DNA of 64,000 nt from contig NZ_ALKN02000003.1 of assembly GCF_000293865.2 (NCBI RefSeq), positions 1-64,000 on the forward strand. The letters run 5' to 3'. Shown here one piece after another: positions 24,038-31,711 of this stretch. The DNA is from Limnohabitans sp. Rim28 (GTDB lineage: Bacteria; Pseudomonadota; Gammaproteobacteria; Burkholderiales; Burkholderiaceae_C). Each line of letters begins with the position of its first letter. Within the stretch, counting starts at the first letter, position 1. The position numbers were made by a program, and so were the translations under genes. The notes below the pieces were generated by a model. It saw nothing but the letters and a program-made list of their open reading frames with translations, searched no databases and was not told the origin of the DNA.

Positions 24038-25339
24038 ATGAGCCAAAAAGCCTTCCCTCTAGAGCCCATCGAAAAGGCCAGCATCGACGAGTTGCGCAGT
24101 TTGCAGCTCAAGCGTTTGCAGCAAACGCTGCAACACGCCTACGCCAACTCCCCTGTTTATCGGGCCAAGTTCGACGCGGCTGGCGTGCATCCGGACGACT
24201 GCAAGAGCTTGGCGGACATCGCCAAGTTTCCTTTCACCACCAAAGCCGATTTGCGTGACAGCTACCCGTTTGGCATGTTTGCTGTGCCGCGTGAAAACTG
24301 CGCACGCATTCATGCGTCGAGTGGCACTACGGGTAAACCCACGGTGGTGGGCTACACCCTCAAAGACATCGACACCTGGTCTACCGTGGTGGCCCGCAGT
24401 ATCCGCGCAGGCGGTGCTAAGCCCGGTGACATGGTGCATGTGAGCTATGGCTACGGTCTGTTTACGGGTGGTATGGGTGCCCATTACGGGGCTGAAAAAC
24501 TGGGTCTCACGGTGGTGCCCTTTGGTGGCGGTCAGACCGAGCGCCAGGTGCAGCTGATCCAAGACTTCAAACCCAGCATCATCATGGTCACGCCCAGCTA
24601 CATGCTGGCCATTGCCGATGAGTTTGAGCGCCAAGGCATTGACCCGAAAACCTCTTCACTGCGGATCGGCATCTTCGGCGCCGAGCCTTGGACCAATGAC
24701 ATGCGCGCCGCCATCGAAAAGCGCATGCACATTGACGCGGTAGACATCTACGGTTTGTCAGAAGTCATGGGCCCGGGTGTGGCCAGCGAGTGCATTGAAA
24801 CCAAAGACGGTCCCACGATTTGGGAAGACCATTTTTATCCCGAAATCATCCACCCCGAAACGGGTGAGCCTGTGGCCGACGGCGAAATGGGTGAGCTGGT
24901 TTTCACCAGCCTCACCAAAGAAGCCTTGCCCATCATCCGTTATCGCACGCGCGATTTGACGCGTCTGCTGCCAGGCACAGCTCGCAGCATGCGCCGCATG
25001 GAAAAGATCACGGGCCGCAGCGATGACATGATGATCATTCGCGGCGTGAACGTGTTTCCCAGCCAAATCGAAGAATTGATTTTGAAACGCAGCGAGTTGG
25101 CACCGCATTACCAGTGCGTGTTGACCCGTTCGGGTCCGATGGACGATTTGAGCGTGCGGGTGGAGACCAAACCTGGCGTGTCAACCGACAGCTCAGAAGC
25201 TCGCGCTGCAGCCCGGCAGCTGCAACATGACATCAAGGTCTTCATTGGCACCAGCGTGTCCATTGAGCTCAAGGCCGAAGGTGGGGTAGAGCGCAGTCAG
25301 GGCAAAGCCAAGCGCGTGTTGGATTTGCGAGGCCAGTGA
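24038..25339 (+). CDS. paaK: PaaK: phenylacetate-CoA ligase
   Basis: This 433-aa AMP-forming ligase activates phenylacetate to phenylacetyl-CoA, the entry step of the pathway. The ANL-family motifs are SSGTTGKPTVVGYT (P-loop, about residues 94-107), YGLSEVMGPG (about 238), YRTRDLTRLLPG, and the hinge/C-domain RSDDMMIIRGVNVFPSQIE. The terminal GKAKRVLDLRG carries the expected late Lys. Size and sequence order are normal for PaaK. An AGTGGAGTTTTG ribosome site precedes the ATG. The next gene, apaH, converges with a gap of only 1 bp. Confidence 0.95.
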   Translation: MSQKAFPLEPIEKASIDELRSLQLKRLQQTLQHAYANSPVYRAKFDAAGVHPDDCKSLADIAKFPFTTKADLRDSYPFGMFAVPRENCARIHASSGTTGKPTVVGYTLKDIDTWSTVVARSIRAGGAKPGDMVHVSYGYGLFTGGMGAHYGAEKLGLTVVPFGGGQTERQVQLIQDFKPSIIMVTPSYMLAIADEFERQGIDPKTSSLRIGIFGAEPWTNDMRAAIEKRMHIDAVDIYGLSEVMGPGVASECIETKDGPTIWEDHFYPEIIHPETGEPVADGEMGELVFTSLTKEALPIIRYRTRDLTRLLPGTARSMRRMEKITGRSDDMMIIRGVNVFPSQIEELILKRSELAPHYQCVLTRSGPMDDLSVRVETKPGVSTDSSEARAAARQLQHDIKVFIGTSVSIELKAEGGVERSQGKAKRVLDLRGQ

Positions 25340-25340
25340 A

Positions 25341-26168
25341 TCAGCCGGGTGTCTGAGCTTGCGGGCAGGGCACCTGTATCCTTTCATGGCTGCCGTCTTG
25401 GTTCAGCCGCATGGCACTCAGGCCGCCACCCCATACGCATCCTGTGTCCAAAGCCCAAACATCGGTGCGTGGGGGTTGCTTCAGGGTCGACCAATGACCG
25501 AAAGCCACTGTGGTGCCTTCGGTGCGGCGGCCAACAACGTCAAACCATGGCACGTAGCCTGTTGGGGCTGAGCCAGCGGCCTCTTTGGTGTTGAATTCCA
25601 TCTCACCGGCTGGCGTGCAAAAGCGCAGGCGGGTCAAGGCGTTGACCACCACACGCAAACGGTCAAAGCCTTTCAGGTCGTCATGCCAGACGGACGGGCT
25701 GTTGCCGTACATCTGGTCTAAAAAAGTCAGCCAATCGGGTCCACGCAAAACGGCCTCGACTTCACCCGCCAATGCCAGTGTTTGATGGACGGTCCACGAG
25801 GGCAAGACCCCAGCGTGGACCGACAGCACACCCTGAGACCACCTGGCCAGAGGTTGGTGCCTCAGCCATTCCAGCAATTCGTGCTGGTCGGGTGCTTGCA
25901 GCAAACCATTCAAGGTGTCCGTGCGTCCGGCCTTTCTAAGACCGCTGGCCACGGCCAAGCCGTGCAAGTCGTGGTTGCCCAAGAGGCAGTGCACGCTGCC
26001 TTTTAAAGCCATCAGGCGTCTGATCACGGCCACTGAAGCCGGTCCTCGGTTGATCAGATCACCCAGCACCACCAGTTGGTCGCGGCTCGGCGAGAAATCA
26101 ATTTTTTCGAGCAAATTTTCGAAAGGCTGGTGACAGCCTTGAATATCACCCATCCAATAACATGCCAT
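25341..26168 (-). CDS. apaH: Symmetrical diadenosine tetraphosphatase ApaH
   Basis: This 275-aa metallophosphoesterase hydrolyses Ap4A to two ADP and in other bacteria also decaps Np4-RNA. The phosphoesterase signature is complete: GDIQGCH (residues 8-14), GDLINRGP (about 37), LLGNHDLHGLAV (about 62) and SVHAGVLP (about 116). A C-terminal FGHWS motif also matches ApaH. The length equals the family norm. It is convergent with paaK and separated from the H-NS gene by a 220-bp AT-rich gap. Confidence 0.95.
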   Translation of the reverse strand: MACYWMGDIQGCHQPFENLLEKIDFSPSRDQLVVLGDLINRGPASVAVIRRLMALKGSVHCLLGNHDLHGLAVASGLRKAGRTDTLNGLLQAPDQHELLEWLRHQPLARWSQGVLSVHAGVLPSWTVHQTLALAGEVEAVLRGPDWLTFLDQMYGNSPSVWHDDLKGFDRLRVVVNALTRLRFCTPAGEMEFNTKEAAGSAPTGYVPWFDVVGRRTEGTTVAFGHWSTLKQPPRTDVWALDTGCVWGGGLSAMRLNQDGSHERIQVPCPQAQTPG

Positions 26169-26391
26169 ATGCGTCTTTTAATCCATGAGATTTAATTGCT
26201 TTTGGAGGTTTAAACTACCAAGACCAATTACTGACCTGATCCAGCCCCTCGGTCATGGCGCTGTGAAGATTCGAAAGCATTGAACCATAATCATTTTTAA
26301 AATAACACGCAAATAATATTCATGGATGGGAAGAGGAAAGCATATTGATTTTGCGTTATATTATGGTTTTTATTTGTTCAGGGGAATTAAC
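26169..26391 (+). promoter_or_regulatory. AT-rich leader of the H-NS-family gene
   Basis: This 223-bp non-coding gap is markedly richer in A+T than the window, with ATTTTTAAAATAACACGCAA and TTATATTATGG tracts. Such sequence is typical of curved, H-NS-bindable DNA, so autoregulation of the downstream hns-like gene is plausible. TATATT around 26357 is a candidate -10 box, but no convincing -35 partner was found. The ribosome site is CAGGGGAATTAAC. Confidence 0.5.
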
Positions 26392-26691
26392 ATGACACAG
26401 TCTTACAAAGAACTTTTGCAACAACGCGAAGCACTTGAGCTGGCCATTTCACAAGCTCGCCAAAATGAAATTTCTGCCGCAGTCGCCAAAGTGCGTGAAT
26501 TGGTGGCCGAATTTGGACTCACTGTTCAAGACGTCTTCCCCGGTCGCGCCAGCAAAGGTGGCGCCGCAAAAGCCATCAGCAAAGTGGCTGCCAAGTACCG
26601 TGACCCGGCCACAGGCCAAACCTGGACGGGTCGTGGCAAAGCGCCAAAATGGATTGAGGGCCGTGACCGCACACCTTTTATGATTGCCTGA
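26392..26691 (+). CDS. H-NS family nucleoid-associated protein
   Basis: This 99-aa protein has an N-terminal coiled-coil oligomerisation region (residues 1-45, with SYKELLQQREALELAISQ) and a C-terminal H-NS DNA-binding domain, KYRDPATGQTWTGRGKAPKWI (about residues 68-88), containing the AT-hook-like TWTGRGKAP. It silences AT-rich, often horizontally acquired, DNA. The compact BpH3/HvrA-like form is usual in betaproteobacteria. The ATG at 26392 follows an AGGGGAA ribosome site. A strong terminator follows, so the gene is monocistronic. Confidence 0.92.
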   Translation: MTQSYKELLQQREALELAISQARQNEISAAVAKVRELVAEFGLTVQDVFPGRASKGGAAKAISKVAAKYRDPATGQTWTGRGKAPKWIEGRDRTPFMIA

Positions 26692-26737
26692 AATCCATCC
26701 AGCTTTGCTTTAGAACTGGTACAAGCAGTTTCTCTCA

Positions 26738-26768
26738 AAAACCCCGTCAACACGGGGTTTTCTTTTTT
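26738..26768 (+). terminator. Intrinsic terminator of the H-NS-family gene
   Basis: The stem AAAACCCCGT (26738-26747) pairs with ACGGGGTTTT (26752-26761) around a CAAC loop, followed by CTTTTTT. The A-run on the other side could also stop transcripts of uppS reading leftward. Confidence 0.9.
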
Positions 26769-26815
26769 ATACGGCCCAATTGATGTGGATCAACTGAATG
26801 ACCGAGATGTGAGCA

Positions 26816-27565
26816 TCAAATGGGTGCAGATGAACCAAAACGGCGGTCCCTCCCAGCAAACCAGACCAAGGCCGTGTTCAATGTTTCACGGTTGAAGTCA
26901 GGCCATAATTCTTCGCAAAAAAATAATTCTGCGTATGCGGCTTGCCATAACAAAAAATTACTGACGCGAGATTCGCCGCCGGTTCGAATGAGTAAATCGA
27001 CTTCAGGTGCATCGGCCGTGCTCAGATAGGGCGTCAAGGAGGCTTCAGTCAAAGACTCAAGCCCTGAAGAAGGATGTTGGTCCTGCCAAGCTTTGACCGC
27101 TTGCAACATGTCCCAGCGGCCACCATAGTTGGCACAGACATGAAGGGTAATGCCGGTGTTGCCAGCGGTTTGCTGCTCTGCATCTGCAATCAGTTCCTGC
27201 AAAGCCTCCGAAAATCTGTGTTTGTCGCCCAAAACTTTCAGTCGGACGCCGTTGACGTTCATGTCTCGAATCTCTTTTTTGAGATAGGTCATGAACAATC
27301 CCATGAGTGCACTGACCTCGTCGGGTGGTCGTTTCCAATTTTCGGTGCTGAAGGCAAAAAGGCTCAAATGTGGAATTCCAAATTCGGCACATGCTTTGAC
27401 GATTTCACGAACCCTTTGCGCGCCTGCGGCATGGCCCAGCCCCGCCGGCATGAAGCGGTTCTTGGCCCAACGCCGGTTGCCATCCATGATGATGGCAATG
27501 TGCTGAGGCAAAGCAAGGGATTTGGAAGCAGTCAATTTCAAGGTGATGGACGGGTTGACGTCCAT
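26816..27565 (-). CDS. uppS: Isoprenyl transferase (UppS family), stand-alone copy
   Basis: This cis-prenyltransferase condenses isopentenyl diphosphate to make undecaprenyl (or a shorter) diphosphate. Motifs are HIAIIMDGNRRWAK with the catalytic Asp, FAFSTENW, and RTGGESRVSNFLLWQAAYAELFF near the C-terminus. It is 249 aa from the ATG at 27565; an ATG at 27592 would add nine residues but would overlap the divergent gene's start codon. It is not in the usual frr-uppS-cdsA-dxr cluster, so it may be a paralogue. The terminal WFAGRDRRFGSS is normal for the family. Confidence 0.88.
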   Translation of the reverse strand: MDVNPSITLKLTASKSLALPQHIAIIMDGNRRWAKNRFMPAGLGHAAGAQRVREIVKACAEFGIPHLSLFAFSTENWKRPPDEVSALMGLFMTYLKKEIRDMNVNGVRLKVLGDKHRFSEALQELIADAEQQTAGNTGITLHVCANYGGRWDMLQAVKAWQDQHPSSGLESLTEASLTPYLSTADAPEVDLLIRTGGESRVSNFLLWQAAYAELFFCEELWPDFNRETLNTALVWFAGRDRRFGSSAPI

Positions 27566-27590
27566 TTTAGGGGGCTGCCAAAGGGGCTCC

Positions 27591-28229
27591 ATGGGTCAGC
27601 GTTTTAAGAAAGTCCTCATGTCTCCCCAAATCCAAGAATTTCTGGACCGGATTCAATGGATCGAGTTGGCCATTGAGCAAGAGGCCAAGGCGCGACGCCA
27701 GCATTGGCAAGCCGACTTTGAGGCGCATAAAGTGCGTTTTGAAAAAGAGGTGTTGGCCCAGCAAAAGCGCTTCAAGCAAGGCTTGCTGATGTATGTGTTG
27801 ACCGCCGAGTGGCGCCATGTCTTGTGTGTGCCTTTTATTTATCCCGTGCTGGTGCCGATGCTGTTGCTGGATTTCTTTGTTTCTTTTTACCAGTGGGTGT
27901 GTTTTCCCCTGCTCAATATTCCGAGGGTTCGACGCTCAGAGTTTTGGGTGTTTGACCGATCGCACCTGGCTTATTTGAATTGGCTGGAAAAAATCAACTG
28001 TGCTTACTGCGCCTACGGCAATGGCTTGATCGCTTATTGCCGTGAAGTGTTTGGTTTGACCGAACAGTATTGGTGTCCCATCAAGCACGCGCAGCGCATC
28101 CTACAGGCCCATCCTCATTACCATGGATTTGCCGATTATGGCGATGCGGAACACTACCGTTCGGAGTTGTCACGCCTGAGGGCCGAGTTGAAAGCCCGTC
28201 AACAGCAAGGAGAGAAGCACAAAGATTGA
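27591..28229 (+). CDS. Conserved membrane protein of unknown function, Cys-rich
   Basis: This 212-aa protein has an N-terminal coiled-coil-prone charged region (residues 10-60), then a hydrophobic pair (about 66-105) enclosing VPFIYPVLVPMLLLDFFVSFYQWVCFPLL. A conserved-looking segment follows, LNWLEKINCAYCAYGNGL, then YCREVFGLTEQYWCPIKHA. The CxxC and nearby Cys/His suggest metal or redox chemistry, but no known enzyme motif is visible. The C-terminus is a charged helix. The start at 27591 follows AAAGGGGCTCC; 27618 is an alternative. It is divergent from uppS. I have seen similar unnamed proteins in other Gram-negatives but know no function. Confidence 0.7.
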   Translation: MGQRFKKVLMSPQIQEFLDRIQWIELAIEQEAKARRQHWQADFEAHKVRFEKEVLAQQKRFKQGLLMYVLTAEWRHVLCVPFIYPVLVPMLLLDFFVSFYQWVCFPLLNIPRVRRSEFWVFDRSHLAYLNWLEKINCAYCAYGNGLIAYCREVFGLTEQYWCPIKHAQRILQAHPHYHGFADYGDAEHYRSELSRLRAELKARQQQGEKHKD

Positions 28230-28309
28230 AGAGGTTTAGTCAAAACAGTCAATGGGGTCTGTCACGTCACCGACACACCTGTGGCCCGAACCCTCATAAA
28301 GTCATGGTC

Positions 28310-28765
28310 ATGAGAACTTTTGAAAATTTGGCTGAATTGGCCGCCTGTGTCGGCCAAGATGTGGCTGCGACTGAATGGGTGCAGATCACCCAACAACAGA
28401 TCAACCAATTTGCCGAGGCCACGGGAGACCCTCAGTGGATTCACATTGATGTGGAGCGGGCCAAGCAGGGCCCTTTTGGGGTGCCCATTGCACATGGTTT
28501 TCTGACCTTGTCTTTGTTGTCGCAGTTTTTTGACAAGACCATTGATGTCCGCAGCAAGCGGATGGGCGTCAATTACGGCTTGAACAAGGTGCGCTTCATG
28601 GCGCCGGTGCCTGTGGGCAGCCGATTGCGTGCGCATTTGCACCTGCATTCGGCCACGCCCATTGAGGGCAATGGCCTTCAGCTGCAATGGAACGTGACCG
28701 TGGAGCGTGAGGGCAGCGACAAGCCCGTTTGTGCAGCCGAGTCCTTGGTGCGAATTTACGCCTGA
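28310..28765 (+). CDS. MaoC-family dehydratase
   Basis: This 151-aa single hot-dog protein of the (R)-specific enoyl-CoA hydratase (MaoC/NodN) family has the catalytic motif FAEATGDPQWIHIDVERAKQGPFG (Asp and His, about residues 39-62) and IAHGFLTLSLLS. It probably hydrates or dehydrates a short acyl-CoA. The start at 28310 or 28304 is not decided by a ribosome site. The last 10 bp overlap the convergent trmL gene. The partner pathway is not evident from neighbours. Confidence 0.87.
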   Translation: MRTFENLAELAACVGQDVAATEWVQITQQQINQFAEATGDPQWIHIDVERAKQGPFGVPIAHGFLTLSLLSQFFDKTIDVRSKRMGVNYGLNKVRFMAPVPVGSRLRAHLHLHSATPIEGNGLQLQWNVTVEREGSDKPVCAAESLVRIYA

Positions 28766-29253
28766 GCGGGCAATCCGTCTTTGGCGGACGCGCCACCCCA
28801 TTCGTTTTGCCGCCATGCCTCAAAGACGGTGACTGCCACCGCGTTCGAGAGGTTCAGGCTGCGTTGTCCTTCACGCATGGGCAACTTGATGCGCTGGGTT
28901 GGCGAAAATTGCTCGCGCAGTTCGGGCGACAGACCGCGTGTTTCCGACCCAAAGACCAGCCAGTCGCCGGGTTCAAAGTGGACACCGAAAGCAGATCGGC
29001 TTCCCTTGGTGGTCAATGCAAACATGCGGTCGGCTGCAGGTTGCGCACTTTTCAAAAATGCATCCCAGTTGGCGTGGCGACGCAAGTCGGCGTACTCGTG
29101 GTAATCGAGTCCAGCGCGTCTCATGTGTTTGTCATCCATTGAAAACCCCAGAGGTTCCACCAGATGCAAGGTGCAACCGGTGTTGGCAGCCAAGCGGATG
29201 ACGTTGCCGGTGTTCGGCGGGATTTCGGGTTCAACCAAGACAATATGAAACAT
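28756..29253 (-). CDS. trmL: tRNA (cytidine/uridine-34 2'-O)-methyltransferase TrmL
   Basis: This 165-aa SPOUT (trefoil-knot) methyltransferase modifies the wobble ribose of tRNA-Leu isoacceptors. The N-terminus FHIVLVEPEIPPNTGNVIRLAANTG is the TrmL signature. The SAM-knot motifs are FGSETRGLSPEL (about residue 103) and QRSLNLSNAVAVTVFE (about 128). The length is typical of TrmL and shorter than TrmH. It converges with the MaoC gene with a 10-bp overlap. Confidence 0.95.
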   Translation of the reverse strand: MFHIVLVEPEIPPNTGNVIRLAANTGCTLHLVEPLGFSMDDKHMRRAGLDYHEYADLRRHANWDAFLKSAQPAADRMFALTTKGSRSAFGVHFEPGDWLVFGSETRGLSPELREQFSPTQRIKLPMREGQRSLNLSNAVAVTVFEAWRQNEWGGASAKDGLPAQA

Positions 29254-29311
29254 AGGATCTATTGTGCCTTGGCGGTCTCAAAGCGCTTAAGAGTGCACTT
29301 GTAATCAGGCC

Positions 29312-30043
29312 TTATTCGGTTCTGGCCAACACCAAGGCGCTGATGTGGGCCGCGCCAGCTTGGCGCAGCACCTGTGCTGCCGAATGCAAAGAGGCGCCAG
29401 TGGTCATGACATCGTCTACCAGCACCACGCGTTTCCCTCTCAGCTGCGCTGCCCGAAGAGGCTCCACGGCGAACGCGCCTGCCAAATTGGCGAGTCGCTC
29501 ATGGCGGGGCAACTGCCTTTGGGAGGGTGTATCGCGTGTTCGCAGCAGCATTTGCACGTCGGCTTTGTGGGGACTCAATTGTTTGGCCAGCTCCCAGGAT
29601 TGGTTGTAGCCTCGAAGGGCCAGCCGCTGGGCAGAAAGCGGCATGGGTAGAACCAGATCCGCTTGGTCCAATAGGTCTTCGGCCCAAGGTGTGCTCATCA
29701 TCAAAGTGGCCAGTGCATGGGACCAACCCGCTTGTTGTTGGAATTTGAATCTTGCAATCAGGTCCACCCATGGCCAGGCGTAGGTCACAGCGGCAAGGCA
29801 TCGGTCCAAAGGCGGCGCTTGGTTTTGGCAGACGGGACAGGGCCGCCCAGCATGTGCCCATGGCAAGGCGCATAGAAGGCAACGGTTTTGGGGTTGGGCG
29901 AAATGGGTGATGCACACCTCGCAGACCGGTGGATGGGGCCAGTCTTGGCAGATGGCGCATCGACTGGGCAACCACTGCCAAAGACCCTGAGGGGCTCGGG
30001 CATTCGACGCTAAAGGCTTTGCCTTGAATGAGATGGGCCACAT
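29312..30043 (-). CDS. comF: ComF family phosphoribosyltransferase-like protein
   Basis: This 243-aa protein has an N-terminal zinc-finger-like cysteine cluster (CAICQDW..CEVC..CLLC..CPVC) and a C-terminal type I PRTase-like domain. The PRPP motif is VVLVDDVMTTGASLHSA (about residues 205-221), preceded by LRGYNQSWELAKQL. ComF homologues take part in uptake or processing of transforming DNA. The ATG at 30043 is preferred; an in-frame start 45 bp upstream would reach further into the control region shared with the bioC-like gene. Confidence 0.88.
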   Translation of the reverse strand: MWPISFKAKPLASNARAPQGLWQWLPSRCAICQDWPHPPVCEVCITHFAQPQNRCLLCALPWAHAGRPCPVCQNQAPPLDRCLAAVTYAWPWVDLIARFKFQQQAGWSHALATLMMSTPWAEDLLDQADLVLPMPLSAQRLALRGYNQSWELAKQLSPHKADVQMLLRTRDTPSQRQLPRHERLANLAGAFAVEPLRAAQLRGKRVVLVDDVMTTGASLHSAAQVLRQAGAAHISALVLARTE

Positions 30044-30147
30044 CGTGTCAATATACTCAGACGATTGCCCATGAGCAAGTCGCCGCAACCCTCGTCTGTG
30101 TGACCCGCTTCAAGGTTGCTCTTTGCTTGTCTTCATATGAATGACCC

Positions 30148-31062
30148 ATGCCCTCATCTAGACCCCCGTCATTGGACCCCGTCGCTGCCACCAGGTGGCT
30201 GAACAGGACCTTGTCTGCGGAGAAATCGCCTTGGTTGCACGAAGAGGTGGCCTCGCGCATGCAAGAGCGATTGGACTTCATCACTCTGCAACCCCAGCAA
30301 TGGGTCCATTGGGAGCCGCTGAGCGGGGGCGTGGCAGCGCACAAGTCCCTGGTCCAGCGTTACCCCAATGCCCGGGCATGGCTGGTCTGCGGACACGCTG
30401 AAAATGTCAAGGCTGCTCAAGCGCTCATCGCCCGTGACTGGTGGCAAGTGCTGGCTTTTAAGGGCCAAAAGCAGCAGATGGGCTTGCCGACTGAACACAC
30501 GGCCGACATGCTGTGGGCCAATATGCAATTGCATGGACACCCAGAGCCCCAGGCTTTGCTCCAGTCTTGGCATCAGGCTTTGTCTGTGAACGGGTTTTTG
30601 ATGTTCTCGTGTTTAGGGCCCGATTCGCTGCGTGAGTTGCGCCCAATTTATGAGCTTGCTGGTTGGCCGCAACCGGCGCACGAGTTCACCGACATGCACG
30701 ATTGGGGCGACATGTTGGTGCAGGCGGGTTTTGCTGAGCCTGTGATGGACATGGAGCGGATCACCTTGACCTATGCCTCGCCAGAGGCATTGTTGGCCGA
30801 ATTGCGCGAATTGGGCCGCAATTTGCATGTCCATCGATTTGCCGGCCTGAGGGGGCGCGCTTGGCAGCGTTCGTTGCTGCAGGCCTTGAAGGCTTTGGCA
30901 CGCCCAGAAAATGACGGCCGGCTCGCCTTGAGCTTTGAGATTGTTTACGGACATGCGCTCAAGCCTCAACCCAGGGCCAAATTGGCATCGAAAACGGAAA
31001 TCGGACTGGAACAGATGCGCCATATGCTGCGTTCATCTGGGGGTATGCCGGACAAACTTTGA
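30148..31062 (+). CDS. BioC-like malonyl-ACP O-methyltransferase
   Basis: This 304-aa protein aligns in layout with BioC, which starts biotin synthesis by methylating malonyl-ACP. It has an N-terminal helix WLHEEVASRMQERLDFI, a central GFLMFSCLGPDSLRELR (about residues 150-166), and a C-terminal AELRELGRNLHVHRFAGLRG. The usual SAM-binding motif I (LDLGCGTG) is not recognisable: the corresponding stretch reads WVHWEPLSGG. It may be a diverged BioC or a methyltransferase-fold relative. It is divergent from comF, an arrangement I recall from other Burkholderiales. Confidence 0.7.
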   Translation: MPSSRPPSLDPVAATRWLNRTLSAEKSPWLHEEVASRMQERLDFITLQPQQWVHWEPLSGGVAAHKSLVQRYPNARAWLVCGHAENVKAAQALIARDWWQVLAFKGQKQQMGLPTEHTADMLWANMQLHGHPEPQALLQSWHQALSVNGFLMFSCLGPDSLRELRPIYELAGWPQPAHEFTDMHDWGDMLVQAGFAEPVMDMERITLTYASPEALLAELRELGRNLHVHRFAGLRGRAWQRSLLQALKALARPENDGRLALSFEIVYGHALKPQPRAKLASKTEIGLEQMRHMLRSSGGMPDKL

Positions 31063-31157
31063 GTTTTGTCAAAACAGGGGGTGATCTCAGGTAAAATCCG
31101 GCCGGAATTGAACACAGCGATTGCTTGACGGCGTGTTAGTTTAATGAAAGTTGACGG

Positions 31158-31634
31158 ATGTCAAATCAGGCTTATCAGTTTGCACAAGTCTCTGGGCCTT
31201 CCATTCATTGGCGGTTAAAGCGCAATTGCTCTTTCACACCTGTTCAGTTGGGCTGGATGTACATTTTTTTGTGCACTGTTTCATTGGGAATAGGCGTCTT
31301 TTTTTGGCTGCAAGGTGCCACGCTGGTTTTGGCTTTTGCCGGGCTGGAGGTGGCCGTTGTGGGTTTGGCTTTTTTGGTCTATGCCCGCCATGCAGCCGAT
31401 GGGGAAATGATTTCCTTGCAGGGCGCCAATTTGGTGGTGGAGCTTGAAACGGCCGGCAGATTGGAGAGGACTGAATTTGAGCGTCAATGGGTCAGGGTTG
31501 AACCCAAATCCGGTGACCTCAGTCTGATCGAGTTATCAGGTCAGGGGCGATCGATTGAGGTGGGGCGTTTTGTTCGCCCGGAGCTCCGGCAAGTGCTGGC
31601 GCGAGAAATTAGAAAGGCGTTACGTTCTGCGTGA
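31158..31634 (+). CDS. DUF2244 domain membrane protein upstream of cox genes
   Basis: This 158-aa protein has two adjacent membrane helices (about residues 32-50 and 55-77) followed by a cytoplasmic domain with FERQWVRVE and LIELSGQGRSIEVGRFV, the DUF2244 pattern. DUF2244 proteins lie next to cytochrome c oxidase genes in many proteobacteria, but their function is unknown. The 95-bp gap before it contains TTGACGG and TTTAAT elements without a clean promoter spacing. coxB starts 77 bp downstream. Confidence 0.8.
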   Translation: MSNQAYQFAQVSGPSIHWRLKRNCSFTPVQLGWMYIFLCTVSLGIGVFFWLQGATLVLAFAGLEVAVVGLAFLVYARHAADGEMISLQGANLVVELETAGRLERTEFERQWVRVEPKSGDLSLIELSGQGRSIEVGRFVRPELRQVLAREIRKALRSA

Positions 31635-31711
31635 TGCTTGGTGGCAATTTGGATCTGTTTCAGTTTGTCTAGAGTGTGAATTCAACAGTGTCTTGGAAGT
31701 TAGTGAGAACC

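Noticed and set aside
31062..31074. GTTTTG-T-CAAAAC palindrome at the end of the bioC-like gene
   Set aside because: A 1-nt centre cannot form a stable hairpin, and no T-run follows.
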